DNA of 64,000 nucleotides from Massilia sp. Root133 (GCF_001426525.1 NZ_LMEW01000012.1:394332-458331), one strand, 5' to 3'; counted from the stretch's first letter, positions 47,649 through 56,657 are shown. The notes: generated by a model not told the origin, from the letters alone. Translations and numbers: made by a program.

Positions 47649-48293
47649 ATGCCCGTACTGAAAGGTCTCGACACGACGATGGAACTGACGCGCCACGCCC
47701 AGGCGCTGCAGGAACAGGGCTACGCGTTCGCGCTGCGCTACTACAGCCACAACGCGGCCAAGAATTTGTCGCTGGGCGAGGCGCGGGCGCTGTCGCAGGC
47801 GGGACTCGCGCTCGGCGTCGTGTGGGAAACGAGCGGCACCCGCGCCGGCTTTTTTACGCGCGCGCAGGGCCTGGCGGACGGCGCGGCGGCCTTCCAGATG
47901 GCCCGTGACGTGGTCAAGCAACCGTTCGGCTCCGCGATCTATTTCGCAGTCGACTACGATCCGACGCAGGCCGATCTCGACGGCGCCGTCAGCAATTATT
48001 TTACCGGCGTGCACGCGGCGCTGTACGTGGCGGCGGAAGGCAAACCGTCGTACCGCGTGGGCGTGTACGGCTCGGGCCTGTGCTGCGGCACGCTGGTCGA
48101 GCGGGGCCAGGCGGCCCTGTCCTGGCTGTCGCAGTCGACCGCCTTCGCGGGCTCGCGCCTGTACGCGGAACAGAAGCGCTACGACATCATCCAGCTGCTG
48201 CCCGTGCGCATTCCCGGCGCGGACGGGGCCGTGCTCGACATCGATCCGGACGCGACGCATCCGGACCGCGACGGCGGCCTGTTTACGGTTTGA
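47649..48293 (+). CDS. DUF1906 (Rv2525c-like, glycoside-hydrolase-like TIM barrel) protein
   Basis: A 214-aa protein of the DUF1906 family: KGLDTTMELTRHAQALQEQG, RYYSHNAAKNLSLGEARALS, IYFAVDYDPTQ and YRVGVYGSGLCC are its conserved strand ends, resembling a GH25-type barrel. No signal peptide is visible, so export, if any, needs another route. Family members in actinobacteria and phages are thought to act on the cell wall. CAGGAGGACACC precedes the ATG. It is convergent with the senC/selD gene after 8 bp. Confidence 0.8.
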   Translation: MPVLKGLDTTMELTRHAQALQEQGYAFALRYYSHNAAKNLSLGEARALSQAGLALGVVWETSGTRAGFFTRAQGLADGAAAFQMARDVVKQPFGSAIYFAVDYDPTQADLDGAVSNYFTGVHAALYVAAEGKPSYRVGVYGSGLCCGTLVERGQAALSWLSQSTAFAGSRLYAEQKRYDIIQLLPVRIPGADGAVLDIDPDATHPDRDGGLFTV

Positions 48294-48301
48294 CCGGGCG
48301 T

Positions 48302-49357
48302 TCAGCCGACGACGACTTTCGGCGCGCCGGCCGCCATCGACCCGATGACGGCCGCGTCGCCGAAGCCTTCGCGGCGGAACAGCGCCACCACCTCGTCGAC
48401 GCTGCCCGGATCGCAGGCGACGAGCAGGCCGCCCGACGTCTGCGGGTCCGTCAGCAGCACGCGCTGCGTGTCCGTGATCGCGGCGCCCAGTTCGACGTCG
48501 TGGCCGTACGCATCCCAGTTGCGGCTTGACGCGCCCGTGAAAAAGCCGGCATGGGCCAGCGCCTCGACACCCGGCAGCAGCGGGATGTTCGCCATGTCGA
48601 GCTGCGCCGTCAGCCGCGCGCCGCGCGCCAGCTCGAGCAGGTGGCCCAGCAGGCCGAAGCCGGTGACGTCCGTCAGCGCGTGCACGCCCGCCAGTTCCGA
48701 CAACGCCTTGCCCGGCTTGTTCAGCTTCGTCGTGTTCGCGACCATCGCGGCATAGCCGTCCGCATCCAGTTGATCCTTCTTCAGCGCGGCCGACAGCACG
48801 CCCACGCCCAGCGGCTTGCCGAGGACGAGCACGTCGCCCGCGCGCGCATCCGCGTTGCGCTTCACCTTCGACGGGTGCACGAGACCCATCACGACGAGGC
48901 CGTAGATGGGTTCCACGGAGTCGATCGTGTGACCGCCCGCGATGGGGATGCCCGCTTCCGCGCAGATCGATTCGCCGCCCTGGATGATCTTGCCGATCGT
49001 CTCCAGCGGCAGCTTGTTGATCGGCATGCCGACGAGGGCCAGCGCCATGATCGGCGTGCCGCCCATCGCATACACGTCCGAGATCGCGTTGGTGGCGGCG
49101 ATGCGGCCGAAGTCGAACGGGTCGTCGACGATGGGCATGAAGAAGTCGGTCGTGGCGATCAGCGCCTGCTCGTCGTTCAGCTTGTAGACGGCCGCGTCGT
49201 CGGCCGTCTCGATGCCGACCATGAGCTCTTTCGGCACGGGGAAGCCGCTCGACTTTTTCAGGATCTCGGACAGCACGCCCGGCGCGATCTTGCAGCCGCA
49301 GCCGCCGCCGTGGGAGAACGAGGTCAGTTTGATGGGTTGGTCGGCGGATGTGTTCAT
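48302..49357 (-). CDS. senC: Selenophosphate synthase of the selenoneine locus
   Basis: A 351-aa SelD-type enzyme: selenide + ATP to selenophosphate. The catalytic Cys and Lys lie in GGGCGCK (Cys20, Cys22, Lys23), with Cys rather than selenocysteine. The ATP-binding TTDFFMPIVDDPFDFGRI and GGHTIDSVEP are conserved. Its start overlaps the senB stop by 4 bp (ATGA), so both are translated together. In described selenoneine clusters this place is occupied by SenC. It could serve equally as the cell's general SelD. Confidence 0.88.
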   Translation of the reverse strand: MNTSADQPIKLTSFSHGGGCGCKIAPGVLSEILKKSSGFPVPKELMVGIETADDAAVYKLNDEQALIATTDFFMPIVDDPFDFGRIAATNAISDVYAMGGTPIMALALVGMPINKLPLETIGKIIQGGESICAEAGIPIAGGHTIDSVEPIYGLVVMGLVHPSKVKRNADARAGDVLVLGKPLGVGVLSAALKKDQLDADGYAAMVANTTKLNKPGKALSELAGVHALTDVTGFGLLGHLLELARGARLTAQLDMANIPLLPGVEALAHAGFFTGASSRNWDAYGHDVELGAAITDTQRVLLTDPQTSGGLLVACDPGSVDEVVALFRREGFGDAAVIGSMAAGAPKVVVG

Positions 49358-50340
49358 ACGGTGCCTTCGTGTGCTTGCGTTGATTGAAGAAGAAGATTAT
49401 CCACCAAGTCGAGCAGGCGTGCTCGCTCGACGGCGGGGGCGAACAGGGCCGCGCGCGCCGCGCACTGGCGGCGCAGGCGCTCGGCGAAACGCGGGTCGGT
49501 CGCGCTGCGTTCGATCAAACGGGCCAGCGCCTGCGCATCGCCCGGTGCGAACAGGCCCGCGTAGTCGTCGCCCAGCATGCCGACGTTGCCGGAGATGTTC
49601 GATGCCAGCACCGGCACGCCGCTCGTCACCGCTTCGATGATGACGTTCGCGCCGCCCTCCATGCGCGATGCGATGACCATCGCGTGGCAGCGGCGCAGCC
49701 GGCGCCGCGTCGCCATGTGGGGCAGGGCGCCGAGCCAGCGGTAGGTGGACGTCGCGTCCTGCGTTTCCTGCGCGCGGCGGCCGAGGTCCGCGTCGAGCGC
49801 GGCGCCGATGTGCACGAGGCGTACGCCCGGCGTGCCGACGAGGCGGGCCGCATCCATGAACGTCTGCGGATCCTTCTCGATGCGCAGGTGGCCGATCATC
49901 GCGACGTCGCGCGGCATGCGCGGCCGGGCGGGACGCAGGCGCGGCGCCGACTGGTAGATCACGTGCGTCTTCGCGCGGACGGCTTCCGGCAGCTCGTCCA
50001 GCCCGCGCGGCTGCAGCACGACGAGCGCGTGCGCGCGGGCGAGCGAGCCTTGCGCGCCGGCGTCGTCGTGGATGTCGCGGTAGAGGTCAGTGCCCGTCAG
50101 GACGAGCAGCGCAGGCCGGTCCGGATGCGCATCGCTGAACGCGGTCAGTGCGGCCGCGGAGCGGCGCGCGTGCAGCGCGATCAACAGGTCCGGTACGCCA
50201 TCTCCCGGTTGCCAGCCGGGGCCGATCGTGACGCGGTAGTCGCGCGCGAGGTGGCGCCGCCAGCGGCTTGCGGTCTGCCAGTTGCCATTGTTTTCGCGGG
50301 CGGATGCGGGGCTGACGATGTGGATGTGCGCTCGTGCCAT
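49354..50340 (-). CDS. senB: Selenosugar synthase-like glycosyltransferase (selenoneine pathway)
   Basis: A 328-aa GT-B-type glycosyltransferase (RAHIHIVSPASARENNGNWQ at the start; EGGANVIIEAVTSGVPVLAS as donor site). In the described pathway SenB joins selenophosphate with UDP-GlcNAc to make a 1-seleno-sugar. The identification rests on the combination with a coupled selenophosphate synthase and a divergent SenA. Taken alone it could only be called a glycosyltransferase. It starts 39 bp from senA on the opposite strand, and no Shine-Dalgarno site is visible. Confidence 0.85.
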   Translation of the reverse strand: MARAHIHIVSPASARENNGNWQTASRWRRHLARDYRVTIGPGWQPGDGVPDLLIALHARRSAAALTAFSDAHPDRPALLVLTGTDLYRDIHDDAGAQGSLARAHALVVLQPRGLDELPEAVRAKTHVIYQSAPRLRPARPRMPRDVAMIGHLRIEKDPQTFMDAARLVGTPGVRLVHIGAALDADLGRRAQETQDATSTYRWLGALPHMATRRRLRRCHAMVIASRMEGGANVIIEAVTSGVPVLASNISGNVGMLGDDYAGLFAPGDAQALARLIERSATDPRFAERLRRQCAARAALFAPAVERARLLDLVDNLLLQSTQAHEGTV

Positions 50341-50379
50341 CGGTAGGAATCGGAGTCGGAATTGGTCGTACAATGATGC
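50341..50379. promoter_or_regulatory. Divergent senB/senA promoter region
   Basis: Only 39 bp separate the two start codons. A TACAAT hexamer lies 9-4 bp before the senA ATG, probably too close for its own -10 unless the message is leaderless. Promoters must therefore overlap the opposing coding sequences. No clear operator palindrome was seen. Confidence 0.4.
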
Positions 50380-51600
50380 ATGACCGTCAATCAAGCATCG
50401 TTCCGCCACGCGGGACCCAGGGAACTGGCCGTCGCATTGCAGGATGCGCGGCATTATACGCTCGCGCTGTTCGAGGCCCTCGCGGCCGCCGGCTACGACG
50501 ACGCGGCCCGCGTGCCGCGCCTGCCCATCGTGAATCCGCCGTTGTGGGAACTGGGTCATACGGCCTGGTTCGCCGAATGGTTCGTGCTGCGCGGCGCACT
50601 GGACAGCCGGCCGGGCGCCGCCAGCGGCCACTCGCTGCTGGCGCGCGGCGACGACTGGTTCGATTCCGGCACCGTCCCGCACGCCGCGCGCTGGACGCTC
50701 GACCTGCCGCCGCCGGGTGCGGTGAAAACCTATTGCCACGAGGTGCTCGACCGCATCCTCGACCGTCTCGCGCACGAGGCCGACGACGACCTCGCGCTGT
50801 ATCCGTATCGTCTGGCACTGGCGCATGAGGACATGCACGGCGAAGCCTTCCTGTACTCCCTGCAGACGCTGCAGTCGCGCGGCGCGCCGGCGCCGGCGCC
50901 GGCGGGGGCGCTGGCGCCACGCGCGCAGTCGACGGCCGCGGGCAGCGCGGGCGACATCGCGTTCCCCGGCGGGTCGTTCATGCGCGGCGGCGACCAGTCG
51001 AGGGGCTTCGTGTTCGACAACGAGCGAAACGCCGCGCTCGTCAAGGTCGCCCCGTTCGCCATCGACGCGGGACTCGTCAGCACGGCCGCCTACCTCGACT
51101 TCGTGCACGACGGCGGCTACGAGCGTTCGCAGTACTGGACGGAGGCCGGCCGCGCGTGGCTGATGACGCAGGAGCGCTCGGCGCCGCGCTACTGGGCGCG
51201 CGAGGGCGAGGATTGGTACACGGTGCGCTTCGGCCGGCCGGTCGCGCTCGACCTCGCGGAACCCGTGCGCCACGTGAACCTGTACGAGGCGCAGGCCTGG
51301 TGCGCGTGGGCGGGCCGCCGGCTGCCGACGGAAGACGAGTGGGAATACGCGGCGGGATCGAACCAGCCGGGCTTTGCGTGGGGGCAGTTGTGGGAATGGA
51401 CGGCGTCCCCCTTCCTGCCGTTCGCGGGCTTCGAGGCGGACCGCTACCGCGATTATTCGGCGCCGTGGTTCGGCACGCGCCAGACCTTGCGCGGCGCGTC
51501 GTTCGCGACGCCGGCGCGCTTGCGCTCGCCGCATTTCCGCAATTTCTTCACGCCGGAGCGGGACGACATCTTCGCCGGATTCCGCAGCTGCGCCTTATGA
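50380..51600 (+). CDS. senA: Selenoxide synthase-like EgtB homologue (selenoneine biosynthesis)
   Basis: A 406-aa iron enzyme of the EgtB family that in described clusters joins hercynine to a selenosugar. Iron-ligand candidates are His60 (WELGHTAWF), His149 and His153 (HEDMHGE). The C-terminal FGE-like domain ends LRSPHFRNFFTPERDDIFAG. It is clearly diverged from the egtB product (insert LAPRAQSTAAGSAG; HEDMHGE against HEQQHQE), and its neighbours senB and senC support the selenium-specific branch. A hairpin terminator follows the stop. Confidence 0.88.
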   Translation: MTVNQASFRHAGPRELAVALQDARHYTLALFEALAAAGYDDAARVPRLPIVNPPLWELGHTAWFAEWFVLRGALDSRPGAASGHSLLARGDDWFDSGTVPHAARWTLDLPPPGAVKTYCHEVLDRILDRLAHEADDDLALYPYRLALAHEDMHGEAFLYSLQTLQSRGAPAPAPAGALAPRAQSTAAGSAGDIAFPGGSFMRGGDQSRGFVFDNERNAALVKVAPFAIDAGLVSTAAYLDFVHDGGYERSQYWTEAGRAWLMTQERSAPRYWAREGEDWYTVRFGRPVALDLAEPVRHVNLYEAQAWCAWAGRRLPTEDEWEYAAGSNQPGFAWGQLWEWTASPFLPFAGFEADRYRDYSAPWFGTRQTLRGASFATPARLRSPHFRNFFTPERDDIFAGFRSCAL

Positions 51601-51611
51601 AACAAATAAGC

Positions 51612-51648
51612 AAAACCCCCGGCACCTTGCGATGCCGGGGGTTTCTTT
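51612..51648 (+). terminator. Bidirectional intrinsic terminator between senA and rhlE
   Basis: CCCCCGGCA, loop CCTTGCGA, TGCCGGGGG, then TTTCTTT on the plus strand and AAAA on the 5' side. The 9-bp GC stem lies 12 bp after senA and can end both convergent transcripts. Confidence 0.85.
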
Positions 51649-51662
51649 ATGCCTGCTGAAGC

Positions 51663-53225
51663 TTAGCGGTCGCCGAACGTACGACGAGCCGAGTCGGCCG
51701 AGCGCGGATGCGCGCCGAAGGCCGGGCGTTCGCGGCGCGGGGCGCTTTCGCTACGGAAGCCGCCTTCGCGACGCTGGCCCTGGTAGCCGCCTTCGCTACG
51801 CGGTGCGCTTTCAGTGCGGTAGCCACCTTCGCGGCGCTGGCCCTGATAGCCGCCTTCCGTGCGCGGTGCGCCTTCGCTGCGGTAACCGCCTTCGCGACGC
51901 GGTGCGTCGCCACGGTAGCCTTCACCGGCCGGCTTGTGGAAGCTGCGCTGGCCCGGTTTGCCGTTGCGGCCATCGCCCGGTTTCCAGCCCGGACGCGCGC
52001 CCGAACGGGGTGCTGCCGAACGCTTCGGCTCGAAGCCTTCCACCACGTCGACCGGAATGGTCTGCTTGGTGAAGCGCTCGATGCGGCGCACGTTCATGCT
52101 TTCCGCGTGGTTCACGAGCGAGACTGCCGTACCGTTGCGGCCGGCGCGGCCCGTGCGGCCGATGCGGTGCACATAGTCTTCCGGGAACTTCGGCAGGTCG
52201 TAGTTGACCACGTGGGTGATCGACGGCACGTCGATGCCGCGCGCGGCGACGTCGGTTGCCACGAGCACGCGCACCTGGCCGCGACGCATGCTGTCCAGCG
52301 TGCGGTTGCGGGCGCCCTGGTGCATGTCGCCATGCAGTGCGGCGGCCGCGAAGCCGGCGATGTTCAGGCGGTCGGCGATCATGTCGGCGTCACGCTTGGT
52401 CGCCGTGAACACGACGGCCTGGTCCATGGTTTCATCGCGCAGCAGGTGGTCGAGCAGGCGGTTCTTGTGCGACAGGTCGTCGACGAAGTGCACCTTCTGC
52501 GTGATGTTCTCGTGGCGGTTGGCCGCGCTCATGATCTGGATCACCTGCGGGTTCTTGGTGATGCGGCGCGCCATGTTGCCGACGACGCCATCCAGCGTGG
52601 CCGAGAACAGCATGGTCTGGCGCGTTTCCGGCGTCGCGGCGACGATCTTCTCGATGTCGTCGATGAAGCCCATGTCCAGCATGCGGTCCGCTTCGTCCAG
52701 CACGAGGATCTCGAGCTGCGAGAAGTCGATCTTGCCCGACTCCATGTGGTCGATCAGACGGCCCGGGGTCGCGACGAGGATTTCCGGATTCTTGGCCAGC
52801 AGTTGCATCTGCTTCGGATACGGCATGCCGCCCAGGATCGACACGGCGCGGATGCGGCGCATGTGTGCGGTGTACTGTTCGGTCGCGGTGGTCACCTGCA
52901 GGGCCAGTTCGCGGGTCGGAGTCAGGACCAGCATTTTCGGCTGGGCTGCCTTGAAACGGACGCGCTCGCCACGAGCACGTGCTGCCTGCGCTTCCTGCGC
53001 AGGGGTACGGCCGGCCGCGGCCGGTTCGGCGTCGGCGAATTTGTGCAGGGAGGGCAGCATGAATGCCGCCGTCTTGCCGGAACCGGTTTGCGACGAGACC
53101 AGCAGGTCGCGGCCCGCGATCGCTGCCGGCACCGCCTGCTCCTGCACCGGGGTCGGCTTTTCATAGCCGGCCTGGAAGACTGCCTTGACGATGGACGCGT
53201 GTAAGCCTAGTGCTTCAAAACTCAT
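51663..53225 (-). CDS. rhlE: DEAD-box ATP-dependent RNA helicase (RhlE-like)
   Basis: A 520-aa helicase for RNA remodelling. Q motif: GYEKPTPVQEQAVPA. Walker A: SSQTGSGKT. DEAD box: VLDEADRMLDMGF. SAT motif: LFSATLD. Motif VI: HRIGRTGRAGRNG. An unusual Arg- and Ala-rich insert (EPAAAGRTPAQEAQAARARG) lies between motifs I and Ia. The C-terminus is a low-complexity Arg/Gly tail with tandem REGGYRSEGAPRTEGGYQGQR repeats that probably bind RNA. No co-directional neighbour; the 5' leader is long. Confidence 0.92.
   Translation of the reverse strand: MSFEALGLHASIVKAVFQAGYEKPTPVQEQAVPAAIAGRDLLVSSQTGSGKTAAFMLPSLHKFADAEPAAAGRTPAQEAQAARARGERVRFKAAQPKMLVLTPTRELALQVTTATEQYTAHMRRIRAVSILGGMPYPKQMQLLAKNPEILVATPGRLIDHMESGKIDFSQLEILVLDEADRMLDMGFIDDIEKIVAATPETRQTMLFSATLDGVVGNMARRITKNPQVIQIMSAANRHENITQKVHFVDDLSHKNRLLDHLLRDETMDQAVVFTATKRDADMIADRLNIAGFAAAALHGDMHQGARNRTLDSMRRGQVRVLVATDVAARGIDVPSITHVVNYDLPKFPEDYVHRIGRTGRAGRNGTAVSLVNHAESMNVRRIERFTKQTIPVDVVEGFEPKRSAAPRSGARPGWKPGDGRNGKPGQRSFHKPAGEGYRGDAPRREGGYRSEGAPRTEGGYQGQRREGGYRTESAPRSEGGYQGQRREGGFRSESAPRRERPAFGAHPRSADSARRTFGDR
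51729..51896 (-). repeat. 63-bp tandem repeat in the helicase C-terminal tail
   Basis: About 2.7 copies of a 21-residue unit (REGGY-R-S/T-E-x-APR-x-EGGYQGQR) cover residues 444-499. The period is 63 bp and the copies are close to identical at the DNA level, so slippage variants are expected between strains. Confidence 0.75.
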
Positions 53226-53588
53226 TGTTTAACTTTACTTTCGGTATGGATCAGTGAGCGTCCACGCTATTCGGAGCGGAACGCGAAATAGCAACGCGAG
53301 CCAACGATACGAAATGACTCTGAAACGAAAGAAATTTCGGCACAAAAGCTTTGCGCCGGGACGGTGCCAGTTTCGGCACACAGGGCGGGAGGGCTTTATG
53401 GAGAGGCACCCTTCGTGGATGCCTGGGCTTGCGTAGCTGCTAGTGGTACTGCTGTCGGCGAACTGCCATGTTTATTGCAGCGCACAACCAACACTATACC
53501 GCACTTTTGAATAGCGTGCACGGCACGCGTCCAGATGTGCGCGTATTGACGGGTCGTGGGCCCGTCGCGTGGTCGAAACGATACGAAA
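53226..53588. other. Helicase 5' leader and mltD 3' flank
   Basis: About 360 bp without a supported gene. It contains the rhlE upstream region (minus strand) and the mltD terminator side. A near-AT-rich block at 53310-53360 may hold the rhlE promoter. Long 5' leaders are common for cold-responsive DEAD-box genes, but nothing specific is visible. Confidence 0.3.
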
Positions 53589-54953
53589 TCAGCGGCGCTT
53601 GCGGCCGTTGGCGTTGACGGCCGGCTTGGAGCCGCGCGACACGCGGCTCTTGATCTCGGCCACGGCATGCGCGGCGCTGGCCTTGAAGCGCTGGGCGCCG
53701 GACAGCTTGCGGCCGTTGCGGCGCGATTCGCCGCGGTCGGCTTCCAGCACCATCGACGCGTTCTCGACGATGCTTTCGGCGATGTCGTTGCCCGCGGTAG
53801 CACTGGTCTTCGGCACGAGGATGGTCGAGCCGGCCTTCAGGCGCATCTGCGGCGGGATATTGTTGGCCTGGCGGATGACTTCCGGGGTCGTGCCCAGTTT
53901 CGCGGCCAGCGAGGCGATGCTTTCGCGGGCCGAGGTGATCTTGTGCGTGGTCCAGGTGGACAGCGCGCGGCCCCATTGCGCGAGGTTCAGGTTGAACTTC
54001 TCGGCGTTTTCCTTCGGCAGCAGGATCTTGGTCGATTCGCCCGTGATCACGGGCTTCTTGAATTGCGGGTTCAGGGCCTTGAATTCGTCGACAGACATCT
54101 CCGCCAGCTGGGCGGCCACGGCCAGGTCGATGTCGGACGTCTTGTCGACGGCGACGAAATACGGCGTGTTGTCGATCGTCGGCAGCGCGACGCCGTACTG
54201 GGCCGGATTGGCGATGATGTTCTTGACGGCCTGCAGCTTCGGCACGTAGTTGCGGGTTTCCGCTGGCATCAGCTCGGCCAGGCTCTCGAAGTCGGTCGGT
54301 TTGCCCAGCGCGCGGTTTTTCTGGATCGCCTTCTGCACATTGCCTTCGCCCCAGTTATAGGCGGCGAGTGCCAGCTGCCAGTCGCCGAACATCGTGTACA
54401 GGCGCTGCAGGTAGGTGAGGGCGGCGTCGGTCGAGGCGAGTACGCCGCGGCGCTCGTCCTTGAACATGTTCTGCTGCAGGTTGAAGTCGCGTCCCGTGCC
54501 CGGCACGAACTGCCAGATGCCGGCCGCGTCGGCGTTCGACAGGGCCTGCGGGTTGAACGCGGATTCGATCACGGGCAGCAGGGCCAGTTCCGTCGGCATG
54601 CCGCGCTTTTCCAGCTCCTGCACGACGTGGTACAGGTACAGCGACGCGCGGCCCGAGGTGCGCGTCAGGTAGTCCGGACGGCTCGCGTACCACTGCACGT
54701 GCTTGGCGACGAGGGCGTTGTCGATGTCGGGAATGGCGTAGCCGCTGCGGATGCGGGCCCACAGGTCGGGGTCCTTGTAGTCGTCGGACTTGGACGGGGT
54801 CGGGGATTGCGGCAGGATCGCCTTGGCCATGGCGGCCGCGCTGCTGCTGCTCTGGGCGATCGGGCTCGGGGCGCTGTCGGCGGCGTGGCTGATCGCGGAG
54901 ACGGACAGGAGCGCGATGGCCAGGGCGTAAGTGGAGCGAGTCGTTTCGTTCAT
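53589..54953 (-). CDS. mltD: Membrane-bound lytic murein transglycosylase D-like protein with LysM repeats
   Basis: A 454-aa periplasmic peptidoglycan lyase. Signal peptide: MNETTRSTYALAIALLSVSAISHA. The SLT domain has the catalytic Glu in LLPVIESAFNP (about residue 130), with GIWQFVPGTGRDF and ALAAYNWGEGNVQKAI also typical. A C-terminal LysM-type segment (HKITSARESIASLAAKLGTT) follows, then an Arg/Lys-rich tail ending NANGRKRR. It lacks an evident lipobox, unlike E. coli MltD. Confidence 0.88.
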   Translation of the reverse strand: MNETTRSTYALAIALLSVSAISHAADSAPSPIAQSSSSAAAMAKAILPQSPTPSKSDDYKDPDLWARIRSGYAIPDIDNALVAKHVQWYASRPDYLTRTSGRASLYLYHVVQELEKRGMPTELALLPVIESAFNPQALSNADAAGIWQFVPGTGRDFNLQQNMFKDERRGVLASTDAALTYLQRLYTMFGDWQLALAAYNWGEGNVQKAIQKNRALGKPTDFESLAELMPAETRNYVPKLQAVKNIIANPAQYGVALPTIDNTPYFVAVDKTSDIDLAVAAQLAEMSVDEFKALNPQFKKPVITGESTKILLPKENAEKFNLNLAQWGRALSTWTTHKITSARESIASLAAKLGTTPEVIRQANNIPPQMRLKAGSTILVPKTSATAGNDIAESIVENASMVLEADRGESRRNGRKLSGAQRFKASAAHAVAEIKSRVSRGSKPAVNANGRKRR

Positions 54954-55381
54954 AGCTTTCCAGTGTTGCGTCCAGGAACGGCAGGACTGACGAGTGAAGT
55001 CGGAGTGTACGGACCAGTTACCGAGTCAGTCAAGAAATATGTCGGCGCAGTTACAAAAAATCTTGTCTATTCTTTTTGCTAACGAGGACACCCGTTAAGA
55101 CGATATATGAGGGGGTATGGTTCCAGCGAGCTTGTCTTTGACTGACGAAAATCAAGCGCTTTGGTAGATACCCATGGGTGTATATGAAATTTCGACGGAG
55201 AAAATCGGTGCTTTCACGAGCCCGGCATTGTCAAATTTGTACCTGGACTTCATGGACTGCCGGGTAATACCAGCCTGTCTTTCAAGTTAGTCCGGCTTGT
55301 CGGATGTTCCATGAGAGGACGCAAAAAGCGTACAATTGCCGTCTCTGCACCAAGCAGTTTTGTATTTTTGGAAAGCATCGA
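54954..55381. other. Intergenic region before the DUF1415 gene
   Basis: About 430 bp, AT-richer than its surroundings. It carries a short perfect palindrome, ACCCATGGGT, at about 55170 and likely promoters for mltD and the DUF1415 gene. An open frame from 55304 enters the DUF1415 gene but lacks a ribosome site. No RNA gene recognised. Confidence 0.3.
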
Positions 55382-55951
55382 ATGAGCACTACCAACGAGA
55401 ACGTGGACGATGACGCCATCATCGCCGCCACCCGGCGCTGGGTCGACCGCGCCGTGATCGGCCTGAACCTTTGTCCGTTCGCGAAGGCGGTGCAAGTGAA
55501 GGACCAGGTGCGCTATGTCGTCTCCCACGCGCGCGCGCCGGAATCCCTGCTGGACACGCTGATGGACGAGCTGCAGCTGCTGGCCGACACGGACCCGGAG
55601 CAGGTCGACACGACCCTGCTGATCCACCCGTACGTGCTGCAGGATTTCCTGGACTTCAATGAATTCCTCGATGTGGCCGACGCCGCCGTCGAAGACATGA
55701 GCCTGGACGGCGAGCTGCAGATCGCCAGCTTCCACCCTGACTACCAGTTCGCGGACACGGACCCGAACGACATCGAGAACTTTACGAACCGTTCGCCTTA
55801 CCCGGTGCTGCAGCTCTTGCGCGAAGACAGCATCGACCGTGCCGTGGAAGCGATCCCCGATGCGGCCGAGATCTTCGAGAAGAATATCGAGACCATGGAA
55901 CAGCTCGGCCACGAAGGCTGGGACAAGCTCGATGTCGGCCCGGCCCGTTGA
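55382..55951 (+). CDS. DUF1415-family protein
   Basis: A 189-aa cytoplasmic protein of the DUF1415 family, function unknown. The N-terminal RRWVDRAVIGLNLCPFAKAV with CPFA and the HPDYQFADTDPNDIENFTNR block are characteristic; the Cys may be functional. The ATG at 55382 was chosen (AAAGCATCGA before it; weak site). The following DUF1289 gene overlaps its end by 20 bp, so these are probably one operon. Confidence 0.9.
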   Translation: MSTTNENVDDDAIIAATRRWVDRAVIGLNLCPFAKAVQVKDQVRYVVSHARAPESLLDTLMDELQLLADTDPEQVDTTLLIHPYVLQDFLDFNEFLDVADAAVEDMSLDGELQIASFHPDYQFADTDPNDIENFTNRSPYPVLQLLREDSIDRAVEAIPDAAEIFEKNIETMEQLGHEGWDKLDVGPAR

Positions 55952-56150
55952 CGCGCAGCAGGGAACGCCCCTGCCGGTGAGGCCGGACACGCCCTGTGTC
56001 GCAGTCTGCTCGACCACCTTCGACGACATCTGCCGCGGCTGCGGCCGGACCGTCGTCGAGGTGGCGCACTGGGTCTCGATGACGGCCGAGCAGAAGGAAG
56101 TGGTGTGGCAGCGCATCCTGGCGCAGGGCTACCCGCGCCGCAATACCTGA
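55932..56150 (+). CDS. DUF1289-family small cysteine protein
   Basis: A 72-aa protein whose four Cys residues, PCVAVCSTTFDDICRGCGRT, form a likely zinc or iron-sulfur-type site, followed by WVSMTAEQKEVVWQRILAQG. This is the DUF1289 pattern, and such proteins are frequent next to DUF1415 genes in betaproteobacteria. It overlaps the previous gene by 20 bp, and its TGA abuts the convergent DUF1993 gene. Confidence 0.88.
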   Translation: MSARPVDAQQGTPLPVRPDTPCVAVCSTTFDDICRGCGRTVVEVAHWVSMTAEQKEVVWQRILAQGYPRRNT

Positions 56151-56657
56151 TCAGAACGTCCCGACGAAATCCCGCTTGCCGATCTCCAGCCCGTTATGGC
56201 GCAGGATGTCGTACGCCGTCGCGGCGTGGAAATAGAAGTTCGGCAGCGCGTAGTGCAACAAATAAACCTGGCCCTTGAACTGGCGCTGGTTGGCGCCCGT
56301 GCCGATCGTCACGTCGCGGTCGCCGCCGGCATCCACCGCCTCGCGCGCCACCGTGTCCAGGAAGGCCAGCGTCTTTTCAAGGCGTGCCTGCAGGCCCGCG
56401 AAATCCGTCTCCACATCGTCGTACCGCGGCACGTCGGCGCCCGCGAGGCGCGCGGCCGCGCCCTTGGCGAAATCCGTCGCCAGCTGCACCTGGCGCACGA
56501 GCGGGAACATGTCCGGGAACAGGCGCGCCTGCAGCAGCGCGTTCGGATCCAGCTTCTTCGCGTCCGCGTGCGCCTCGGCCTTCGTCAGGATGGCGGACAG
56601 GCTGCCCAGGATCTGGCGGAACACGGGGACCGAAGCCGTGTACAGGGAAAGTGTCAT
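56151..56657 (-). CDS. DUF1993-family protein
   Basis: A 168-aa mostly helical protein starting MTLSLYTASVPVFRQILGSL, with HYALPNFYFHAATAYDILRH near the end; this matches DUF1993, a DinB/YfiT-like helical-bundle family of unknown function. The two His residues near the C-terminus could bind metal. GAGGAGGCATCC precedes the start. It is convergent with the DUF1289 gene. Confidence 0.85.
   Translation of the reverse strand: MTLSLYTASVPVFRQILGSLSAILTKAEAHADAKKLDPNALLQARLFPDMFPLVRQVQLATDFAKGAAARLAGADVPRYDDVETDFAGLQARLEKTLAFLDTVAREAVDAGGDRDVTIGTGANQRQFKGQVYLLHYALPNFYFHAATAYDILRHNGLEIGKRDFVGTF

Noticed and set aside
55304..55381. N-terminal extension of the DUF1415 protein with several Cys residues
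   Set aside because: The segment MFHERTQKAYNCRLCTKQFC lies before the conserved start and looks like translated promoter; ATG 55382 fits the family length.
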